A stretch of 5,178 nucleotides of DNA. Source: an uncultured Eubacteriales bacterium (lineage in GTDB: Bacteria; Bacillota; Clostridia; Christensenellales; Aristaeellaceae). The stretch lies in contig USCW01000138.1 in NCBI GenBank assembly GCA_900553315.1, forward strand, positions 1 through 5,178. The letters run 5' to 3'. Below are positions 1 to 5,178 of the stretch, piece after piece. A program made the translations under genes and the position numbers. Position 1 is the first letter of the stretch. Each line of letters starts with the position of its first letter. Under the pieces are notes generated by a model, which saw only the letters and a list, made by a program, of their open reading frames with translations, was not told where the DNA came from and ran no database searches.

Positions 1-44
1 CTGGGGGAGAGGCGCTTCTCTTAGAGAAGCGGCCTCTCCCCCAG
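1..44 (-). repeat. 44-base palindromic hairpin repeat, copy 1 (inverted relative to copy 2)
   Basis: Bases 1-20 pair with 24-44 to form a 20-bp stem closed by a TTA loop (21-23). The only defect is one unpaired G at 31 or 32. The outer stem is CTGGGGGAGAGG against CCTCTCCCCCAG and the inner stem is CGCTTCTC against GAGAAGCG. The reverse complement of this element matches bases 5133-5176 at 43 of 44 positions, so it is a repeated element rather than an isolated hairpin. I assigned the minus strand because copy 2 is taken as the reference orientation. No T-run follows the stem on the + strand (AATCTCCC follows), so it does not look like a standard intrinsic terminator for a rightward gene. What lies to its left is outside the window. 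Its biological role is not known from the sequence; REP-like dispersed repeat is an inference. Confidence 0.9.
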
Positions 45-49
45 AATCT

Positions 50-58
50 CCCCCCCCC
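50..58. repeat. Nine-C homopolymer tract
   Basis: Nine consecutive C residues lie between the hairpin repeat and the recJ promoter. With the preceding bases the tract reads TCTCCCCC (47-54), an exact copy of the 3' arm segment TCTCCCCC at 35-42 of the hairpin, 12 bases away. Such tracts are prone to slippage in replication and to length errors in sequencing. The tract lies upstream of the proposed -35 box, so a length change would not alter promoter spacing. No function can be assigned from sequence. Confidence 0.8.
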
Positions 59-87
59 TTCCGTATTCCCTCGTTTCATGGTATACT
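59..87 (+). promoter_or_regulatory. Probable extended -10 sigma-A promoter for recJ-rel-dtd
   Basis: TATACT at 82-87 is a good -10 box and is preceded by TG at 79-80, giving the extended -10 form TGGTATACT. At the standard 17-base spacing the -35 position is TTCCGT (59-64), which matches TTGACA only at the first two bases, so recognition would rest mainly on the extended -10. The predicted transcription start is near 94-97, leaving a leader of about 20 bases before the recJ TTG codon. This is the only convincing promoter I see in the 70 bases between the repeat and recJ, and I see no clear internal promoter ahead of rel or dtd. Confidence 0.6.
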
Positions 88-96
88 CGCGGGGTT

Positions 97-106
97 AGGA
101 AAGGGG
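97..106 (+). promoter_or_regulatory. Ribosome binding site for recJ (supports TTG start)
   Basis: The purine stretch AGGAAAGGGG ends 8 bases before the TTG at 115, a normal spacing. It is not a perfect AGGAGG, but no other start codon in this frame lies at a suitable distance, so this site decides the start of recJ. Confidence 0.6.
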
Positions 107-114
107 CGGGGAGC

Positions 115-2436
115 TTGCTGCATCTGGTACGGCGGGGAGTAGAGGATCATCGGACAATTGGGGAGTATCCGCTTTGGCTGTCGGGACTGCTGAGAACGCG
201 GGGCATGGATACCGTGGAGAAGGCGGAGAGGTTTCTGCATCCGGCGCTGGAGCAGCTGTATCCGCCGCTGATGATGCAGGACATGGATAAGGCCGTGACG
301 CTGCTGCGTCAGGCTATTGCGGCGCACCAGCCTATCATGATCTACGGCGATTACGACGTGGACGGCGTGTGCGCAACCTCCATCATGCTGGAAACCCTCC
401 GTGAAGAGGGCGCACAGGCGGACTACTATATCCCCAGCCGCCACGGCGAGGGCTACGGTCTCAACTGCGACGCGGTGCGCGAGATCGCAAAAACGCATAA
501 GCTGCTCCTTACCGTGGACTGCGGCGTAACCAATCACGAGGAGGTTCGGCTGGCGCAAATGCTCGGCATGACCGTCATCGTGACTGACCATCACCAGTTG
601 GCTGATACGCCCTCCCCGGCGAACGCGGTGCTCAATCCACTACTGGGGGACTATCCCTTTCGCCGCCTGTGCGGCGCGGGTGTGGCGCTCAAAATCTGCC
701 AAGCCATGCAGGGCATGGAGGGCGTGAAAAAACGGCTGGAGTTGGCCGCACTTGCCACCGTGGCGGACATCGTGCCGCTGGTGGACGAGAACCGCGTCAT
801 TGTCAAGCTGGGCCTGGAAAGCATGGCGAATACCCGGCGCCCCGGCCTTCGGGCGCTTATGACCGTCAGCAACGTCACTCCGCCCGTGAACGCGGGGCAT
901 GTGGGCTTTCGACTCGCACCGCGGCTGAACGCGGGCGGACGGCTAGAGGAAGCCGGTCAGGGCGTGGAGCTGCTCACCGCTGCCGATCAGGAAACGGCGG
1001 AGCGTATCGCTACCCATTTGGAAGAGAATAACCGCATTCGCCAGAGCATGGAGCAGGAGATCACCCAGCAAGCGCTGCTGGAAATGCGGAAGACCACGGA
1101 TTTTTATACGCACCGGGCTATTGTCGTCATGGGTGATAACTGGAACAGCGGCGTGATCGGACTGGCGGCGGGGCGCATCTGCGAGCGTTACCATTGGCCT
1201 ACCATCGTGCTCAGCCGCAACGGCGATACTGCCGTGGGCTCCTGCCGTTCCATTCCCGGCGTGAATATCCACGCTATGCTCAGTACCTGCAAGGATCTGT
1301 TTATGCGTTTCGGCGGACATGAACAGGCGGCTGGCCTGACCATGGACGCAAACCTCGTGCCGGAGCTTCGGCGAAGGCTGTCGCTGGCTATCGAGGAAAA
1401 CTGCGATCCCAACTGCTTTATCCCGGAAAAGGAATATGACCTTTCCCTCGCGCTGGGGGAGGTGGACGAAGCGCTGATCGACCGCTTGGAGCTGATGCAG
1501 CCCACGGGCTACGGCAATCCTGCGCCTATGTTTCTGGCGAAGGACGTGACCATCCAGCAGGCGCGGAAGGTGGGCGCAGAGGGACAGCACCTGAAGCTTT
1601 CCTTTGCGGACGGAAGCGCCCTGCGGGACGGCATTGCCTTTTCTATGGGAAATCTGGCGGATCAGGGGCTGACGCGGGTGGACGTGCTCTTCTCCCCGGA
1701 GAAAAACGTCTGGCGAGACCGCGTTACGCCGCAGTTACAGGTCAAGGCTATGGTGCCCTCCGCCTGTGCCTCCCCGCTCCCGCACGACGACGCGTTTTTC
1801 GAGGCGCTTTTGCAGGAAATGACGCAGCTTGCGGAGAATGTAACAAGATTATCAGACGCTCCGCGGCCTGAAACGGGAGCGGCGTTAAAACGGCTGCTCC
1901 AAAGCGGACAGGGTGTGGTATGTCTGGCGCATCTGCCGGAAACCTGCCATGCGTTTCTGGCGGATTATCCGGGGCTGACAGACGTATGCACGGGCAGCGT
2001 GGACGACCTGCGGCCCTTCAATACGCTGCTGTGTGCCCCGGAGTTGGACAAGCTGCGGGATCAATGGCACCATGTGGTGCTGCTGGAGGGCGATCTGCTG
2101 CCGGGGGAGCTGGCGGGAGTGCGGGCGCAATGCCCTCGGGCACAGGTGCATGTGATGAAGCCCTCGGCGGAGTTTAAGGCGCAGCTGACCTTGCTGGCCA
2201 TGGCGGACGAGCCCCTGCGGGAGTTGTATAAGGCTCTGCGTCGGGGCGGCGCGCTCGGCCCCGGCGAGCTGGCGGCGCAATGCGGCTTGACCCGCGCACA
2301 AGTATTGGTAGGGCTGACGTTTCATCAGGTGAAGCTGGCGGAGCTTTCCCTGCGGCCCTATGCGCTGCGGCTGCTGCCGCCGGTGAAATGCAGCATGGCG
2401 GACAGTGCGCTGATTCGCTATTTGCGGGCGCTGTAA
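115..2436 (+). CDS. recJ: Single-stranded-DNA-specific exonuclease RecJ
   Basis: This gene encodes a 773-residue cytosolic 5'-3' single-strand DNA exonuclease of the DHH phosphoesterase family, which acts in recombination repair and in processing stalled forks and mismatches. Visible DHH motifs are YGDYDVDG (77-84), VDCGVTN (134-140), TDHH (157-160), ATVADIVPL (214-222) and RLNAGGRL (270-277); these supply the metal-binding Asp and His residues. The DHHA1 part follows, with FGGHEQAAG at 399-407. An OB-fold-like segment runs from about 441 to 547. The last 225 residues are a divergent C-terminal region of the kind seen in Firmicutes RecJ, ending in a winged-helix-like stretch (about 695-773). 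Length is close to B. subtilis RecJ (about 786). The TTG start is chosen because the N-terminus MLHLVRRG lines up with the family's usual beginning and a ribosome binding site sits 8 bases upstream. It is the first gene of the block. Nothing suggests truncation or loss of activity. Confidence 0.95.
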   Translation: MLHLVRRGVEDHRTIGEYPLWLSGLLRTRGMDTVEKAERFLHPALEQLYPPLMMQDMDKAVTLLRQAIAAHQPIMIYGDYDVDGVCATSIMLETLREEGAQADYYIPSRHGEGYGLNCDAVREIAKTHKLLLTVDCGVTNHEEVRLAQMLGMTVIVTDHHQLADTPSPANAVLNPLLGDYPFRRLCGAGVALKICQAMQGMEGVKKRLELAALATVADIVPLVDENRVIVKLGLESMANTRRPGLRALMTVSNVTPPVNAGHVGFRLAPRLNAGGRLEEAGQGVELLTAADQETAERIATHLEENNRIRQSMEQEITQQALLEMRKTTDFYTHRAIVVMGDNWNSGVIGLAAGRICERYHWPTIVLSRNGDTAVGSCRSIPGVNIHAMLSTCKDLFMRFGGHEQAAGLTMDANLVPELRRRLSLAIEENCDPNCFIPEKEYDLSLALGEVDEALIDRLELMQPTGYGNPAPMFLAKDVTIQQARKVGAEGQHLKLSFADGSALRDGIAFSMGNLADQGLTRVDVLFSPEKNVWRDRVTPQLQVKAMVPSACASPLPHDDAFFEALLQEMTQLAENVTRLSDAPRPETGAALKRLLQSGQGVVCLAHLPETCHAFLADYPGLTDVCTGSVDDLRPFNTLLCAPELDKLRDQWHHVVLLEGDLLPGELAGVRAQCPRAQVHVMKPSAEFKAQLTLLAMADEPLRELYKALRRGGALGPGELAAQCGLTRAQVLVGLTFHQVKLAELSLRPYALRLLPPVKCSMADSALIRYLRAL

Positions 2437-2447
2437 GGCGTGCTGTG

Positions 2448-2455
2448 AAAGGAGG
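2448..2455 (+). promoter_or_regulatory. Strong ribosome binding site for rel; fixes the start at 2462
   Basis: AAAGGAGG is a near-consensus Shine-Dalgarno sequence. An ATG at 2456 touches it directly and leaves no spacing, while the in-frame ATG at 2462 has 6 bases of spacing after the GGAGG core. The second ATG is therefore the likely true start. The site lies within the 25 bases separating the recJ stop from rel. Confidence 0.85.
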
Positions 2456-2461
2456 ATGAAA

Positions 2462-4672
2462 ATGGGCTATACAAATTACGAGGCAATGCCTTTGGATCAG
2501 ATGCTGGCGCGGATTCAGAAGTATCATCCCGGCGACAGCTACAAGCTGGTAGAAAAGGCGTATCATTTTGCCGAGAAGGCGCACGCGGGACAGACCCGCA
2601 AAAGCGGCGAGCCCTACTTCATTCATCCCTGCTTTGTGGCGAGCATCCTGACGGAGCTGATGATCGACGCGCCAACCATCGCGGCGGGATTGCTGCACGA
2701 TACGGTGGAGGACTGCGAGGGCATCACGCTGGAAACCATTCAGCAGGAGTTTGGCACAGAGGTCGCCCGGCTGGTGGATGGCGTGACGAAGCTGAACAAG
2801 CTGGACTTCGCCGACCGGGAGGAGGCGCAGGCCGAAAGCCTGCGCAAGATGATCCTCGCCATGAGCAAGGACATCCGCGTGGTGCTGATCAAGCTGGCCG
2901 ACCGGCTGCACAACATGCGCACGCTGAAATATCAGGCGCCTGCGCGGCAGGTCGCCATCGCCCGGGAAACGCTGGATATTTATGCGCCGCTGGCGCATCG
3001 GCTGGGCGTGTATGCCATCAAGCAGGAGCTGGAAGATCTGTCCCTGCGCTACATTGACCCGGCGGGGTATCAGAATCTCGTGCAGAAGGTGGGCCTTAAG
3101 CGGGCCGAGCGGCAGGAAAACATCCGCATGGTTATTGAGGAGCTTTCCGCAAAGCTGGACGAGCAGCACATTCATTATGATATTGACGGGCGGCCGAAGC
3201 ACTTCTATTCCATTTATCGGAAGATGGTGCTGCAAAACAAGCCCTTTGAGCAGATATATGACCTGATTGCCATTCGCGTGCTGGTGGACACCATCCCGGA
3301 CTGCTATGCGGTGCTGGGCATTGTCCACACGCTGTGGAATCAGATCCCCGGACGGTTCAAGGATTACATCTCCGTGCCCAAGGCGAACATGTATCAAAGT
3401 CTGCATACCACGGTGGTGGGCGGGCGGAAGATGCCCTTCCCCTTTGAGGTGCAGATTCGCACATGGGAAATGCACCGGGTGGCGGAATATGGCATTGCGG
3501 CTCACTGGCGCTACAAGGAAGGCGACCAGAAGGGCAACGATCTGGACAACAAGCTGTACTGGCTGCGTCAAATCCTGGACTGGCAGAGCGATACCCGGGA
3601 CGGCAAGGAGTTCATGGACACCCTCAAAACCGACCTGTTCTCGGAAGAGGTGTTCCTGTTCACGCCCAAGGGCGATGTGATCTCCATGCCCAAGGGGGCA
3701 ACGCCACTGGACTTCGCCTATCAGATTCACAGCGGCGTGGGCAACGCCTGTGTGGGCGCGAAGATCAATGGCAAGATTGTCCCCATTGACACGGTGCTGG
3801 AAACCGGCGACCGGGTGGAGATCATCACGTCCGCCTCGTCCAAGGGCCCCAGCATGGACTGGCTGAAGATCTGCAAGACCCCGCAGGCCAAGGCGAAGAT
3901 ACGCCAGTTCTTCAAGAACGAGCGGCGGGACGAGAACGTCGAACGCGGCAAGGACATGGTGGAGCGGGAATGCAGGCGCCGGGGCACGCAGCTTTCGATG
4001 CTGACGAAGCCGGAATATTACGACGGAATGCTGAAAAAGTACGGCTTTCAGGAGCTGGACGATCTGTACGCCGCGGTGGGCTACGGTGGACTTGCGTCCA
4101 TTTATGTGGTCACGCGTCTGCTGGACGAGCAGCGGCTGCGTGAAGCGCCGACGCTCAAGCAGAATTTGGCGGAGCTGCCCACGCAGGAGCAGCATCAGCA
4201 GAATCAGCAGCAGAAGCGGCCCAAGGCCACGCAGGGCATCATGATGGAGGGTCTTGAGGGGATACAGGTGCGCTTCGGCAAATGCTGCAACCCGGTGCCG
4301 GGGGACGATATTGTAGGATACATCACCCGCGGACGCGGCGTGACCATTCACAAGGCGGACTGCGTGAACGCGCACAGCGGCGAGGAAGAGCGCCGGGTGA
4401 ACGTGGCGTGGGCGGAGGAAAGCAGCGGTCAGTTCGAGGCTTCTATTCAGGTGATCGCCTACGATCATGTGAGTCTGCTGGGCGAGCTGGCCATGTACAT
4501 TGGCGAATTGAATGTGCCCATTCGTGCTGTCAGCGCAAAGGTGGACGACAAGAAGGGCACCTCGACCATTGGCATGACGCTCTCGGTTTCCAGCCGCGAG
4601 CAGGTGGACAAGGTGATTCGTCAGCTGCAAAAGCGGCAGGACGTGATCGAAGTTTATAGATCGGCAGGTTAA
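2462..4672 (+). CDS. relA: Bifunctional (p)ppGpp synthetase/hydrolase Rel (RelA/SpoT family)
   Basis: This cytosolic enzyme makes (p)ppGpp from ATP and GDP/GTP on starved ribosomes and also degrades it, controlling the stringent response. The protein has 736 residues from the ATG at 2462, near the 734 of B. subtilis RelA. The order is as follows. The HD hydrolase domain (about 40-150) has R46, H55, H79-D80, E83-D84, D147 and N151 all present. The synthetase domain (about 240-350) has GRPK (243-246), D267, RFKD (298-301), NMYQSLH (309-315) and E329. A TGS domain spans about 395-456, followed by a helical region and a glutamine-rich linker (575-584). The zinc-finger-like domain keeps C608, C609, H630 and C634. 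An ACT domain spans about 658-733. The RxKD motif is known as the mark of bifunctional Rel, in contrast to ExDD in synthetase-only RelA, so both activities are inferred. It is co-directional with recJ (25-base gap) and dtd (6-base gap). Confidence 0.97.
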   Translation: MGYTNYEAMPLDQMLARIQKYHPGDSYKLVEKAYHFAEKAHAGQTRKSGEPYFIHPCFVASILTELMIDAPTIAAGLLHDTVEDCEGITLETIQQEFGTEVARLVDGVTKLNKLDFADREEAQAESLRKMILAMSKDIRVVLIKLADRLHNMRTLKYQAPARQVAIARETLDIYAPLAHRLGVYAIKQELEDLSLRYIDPAGYQNLVQKVGLKRAERQENIRMVIEELSAKLDEQHIHYDIDGRPKHFYSIYRKMVLQNKPFEQIYDLIAIRVLVDTIPDCYAVLGIVHTLWNQIPGRFKDYISVPKANMYQSLHTTVVGGRKMPFPFEVQIRTWEMHRVAEYGIAAHWRYKEGDQKGNDLDNKLYWLRQILDWQSDTRDGKEFMDTLKTDLFSEEVFLFTPKGDVISMPKGATPLDFAYQIHSGVGNACVGAKINGKIVPIDTVLETGDRVEIITSASSKGPSMDWLKICKTPQAKAKIRQFFKNERRDENVERGKDMVERECRRRGTQLSMLTKPEYYDGMLKKYGFQELDDLYAAVGYGGLASIYVVTRLLDEQRLREAPTLKQNLAELPTQEQHQQNQQQKRPKATQGIMMEGLEGIQVRFGKCCNPVPGDDIVGYITRGRGVTIHKADCVNAHSGEEERRVNVAWAEESSGQFEASIQVIAYDHVSLLGELAMYIGELNVPIRAVSAKVDDKKGTSTIGMTLSVSSREQVDKVIRQLQKRQDVIEVYRSAG
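4666..4668 (+). promoter_or_regulatory. Weak ribosome binding site for dtd inside the end of rel
   Basis: The only Shine-Dalgarno-like bases before dtd are AGG, 10 bases before its ATG and overlapping the last codons of rel. With the rel stop just 6 bases from the dtd start, translation of dtd is probably coupled to ribosomes finishing rel. This is an inference from spacing. Confidence 0.4.
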
Positions 4673-4678
4673 AGCAAA

Positions 4679-5128
4679 ATGCGGTGTGTTGTGCAGCGGG
4701 TAAAGGAAGCCTCCGTGACGGTCGCGGGGGAAACTGTGGGGAAGATTGGCCCCGGATACATGGTATTGATCGGCGTGCGTGTGGAGGACACGGAGAAGGA
4801 CGTTCGCTACATGGCGGACAAGGTGCCGAACCTGCGCATTTTTGAGGATGCGGAGGATAAGATGAATCTGAGCCTGAAGGATGTAGGCGGCGAGATTCTC
4901 GCGGTGAGTCAATTCACGCTGTACGGGGATGCGCGGGGCGGTCGCCGTCCGAGCTTTATTGCGGCGGCGCGTCCCGAGGCCGCGAACGAGCTCTACGAGC
5001 AGCTGGTAGCCGGCTGGCGCGAACAGGGCATTCATGTAGAGACGGGGCGTTTCCGCACGCACATGGAGGTCGGTCTTGTCAACGACGGCCCGGTAACGAT
5101 CCTGCTGGACAGTATGAAAGGATTCTGA
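4679..5128 (+). CDS. dtd: D-aminoacyl-tRNA deacylase
   Basis: This is a 149-residue cytosolic homodimeric enzyme of the DTD1 family that hydrolyses D-aminoacyl-tRNA (and glycine mischarged on tRNA-Ala) to recycle tRNA and keep D-amino acids out of proteins. The whole family pattern is visible: the N-terminal MRCVVQRV strand, NLRIFEDAEDKMNLS (51-65), the active-site motif SQFTLYGD (77-84, with S77 and T80), GRRPSF (88-93), and the Gly-cisPro chirality motif NDGPVT (135-140, G137-P138). Length is normal for the family (about 145-150). The start follows from the conserved MR(C/V)VVQRV beginning. It follows rel by 6 bases, as is usual in Firmicutes, and probably depends on the same transcript. 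The hairpin repeat begins 4 bases after its TGA stop. Nothing about the gene is unusual. Confidence 0.97.
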   Translation: MRCVVQRVKEASVTVAGETVGKIGPGYMVLIGVRVEDTEKDVRYMADKVPNLRIFEDAEDKMNLSLKDVGGEILAVSQFTLYGDARGGRRPSFIAAARPEAANELYEQLVAGWREQGIHVETGRFRTHMEVGLVNDGPVTILLDSMKGF

Positions 5129-5132
5129 GCTT

Positions 5133-5176
5133 CTGGGGGAGAGGCCGCTTCTCTGAGAGAAGCGCCTCTCCCCCAG
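5133..5176 (+). repeat. 44-base palindromic hairpin repeat, copy 2 (possible transcript end)
   Basis: Bases 5133-5153 pair with 5157-5176 around a TGA loop (5154-5156), forming a 20-bp stem with one unpaired C in the 5' arm (within GGCCGC). It is the reverse complement of bases 1-44 apart from one loop base. Lying 4 bases after the dtd stop, it could end or protect the 3' end of the recJ-rel-dtd mRNA. Only two bases (AC) remain after it, so a T-run needed for intrinsic termination can be neither confirmed nor excluded. I therefore call it a repeat with a possible terminator role. Confidence 0.88.
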
Positions 5177-5178
5177 AC

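Noticed and set aside
1..44. Copy 1 as part of a CRISPR array, tRNA gene or attachment site
   Set aside because: There is no regularly spaced series of repeats, no cloverleaf, and no integrase or tRNA gene nearby; the two copies are inverted and 5 kb apart.
45..114. Riboswitch or T-box ahead of recJ
   Set aside because: The space between repeat and gene is only 70 bases and the predicted leader is about 20 bases, too short for such an element, and no known core motif is visible.
661..676. Hairpin CGCCGC-CTGT-GCGGCG inside recJ
   Set aside because: A 6-bp stem of this kind is expected by chance in GC-rich coding sequence, and the bases encode conserved RecJ residues next to the GAGVA segment.
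943..1590. Minus-strand open frame of 215 codons inside recJ
   Set aside because: It is opposite the conserved DHH/DHHA1 coding region, has low-complexity composition and no recognisable motif.
2287..2315. TTGACC (2287-2292) as a -35 box for an internal rel promoter
   Set aside because: At 16-18 bases downstream there is no -10-like hexamer; TATTGG at 2303 is far too close.
3267..3789. Overlapping + strand frames inside rel (3267-3680 and 3463-3789)
   Set aside because: They are out-of-frame readings of the synthetase and TGS coding region, rich in Arg, Cys, Trp and Ser as expected for a shifted frame; the rel frame is continuous with every domain intact, so no frameshift is implied.
2174..5062. 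Very long open frame (962 codons) on the minus strand opposite rel and dtd
   Set aside because: It lies entirely opposite well-identified genes, its translation is rich in His, Leu, Arg and Gln with no recognisable domain, and GC-rich codon bias commonly leaves such stop-free shadows. No ribosome binding site or promoter supports it.
1..5176. The whole window as a transposon with terminal inverted repeats
   Set aside because: There is no transposase, each terminal element is itself a palindrome, and the cargo is a conserved chromosomal housekeeping block in its usual order. Repeats that happen to flank the block fit better.

Overview
The window holds one compact, same-strand (+) gene block of three housekeeping genes: recJ (single-strand DNA exonuclease), a bifunctional (p)ppGpp synthetase/hydrolase (rel, called relA in Bacillus) and dtd (D-aminoacyl-tRNA deacylase). 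All three look full length and intact, and together they fill about 97% of the sequence. GC content is high (roughly 60% by eye). The order recJ-(apt)-rel-dtd is the classic Firmicutes arrangement, as in Bacillus subtilis, and the strong AAAGGAGG ribosome binding site also fits. The likely source is a GC-rich Clostridia-type Firmicute, possibly from a gut metagenome; I cannot name a genus from sequence alone.

Layout: bases 1-44 are a near-perfect hairpin repeat. Bases 45-114 carry a nine-C run, a probable extended -10 promoter (TGGTATACT) and the ribosome binding site for a TTG-started recJ (115-2436). After a 25-base gap with a strong ribosome binding site comes rel (best start 2462, stop 4672). 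dtd (4679-5128) follows after only 6 bases. Bases 5133-5176 are a second copy of the hairpin repeat, in inverted orientation, starting 4 bases after the dtd stop. No intergenic stretch exceeds 120 bases.

The three genes are probably one transcript starting near base 94. RecJ resects DNA ends in recombination and repair, Rel sets the alarmone level in response to uncharged tRNA, and Dtd removes D-amino acids mischarged on tRNA. Rel and Dtd are thematically linked through tRNA charging quality; RecJ is a conserved neighbour without an obvious mechanistic link.

The most interesting feature is not a gene. The 44-base hairpins at both ends are reverse complements of each other at 43 of 44 positions; the only difference lies in the loop, and a one-base bulge in the stem is conserved. 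This points to a dispersed REP-like palindromic repeat. The other notable point is the absence of apt between recJ and rel. I see no phage, CRISPR, toxin-antitoxin or other accessory system here.
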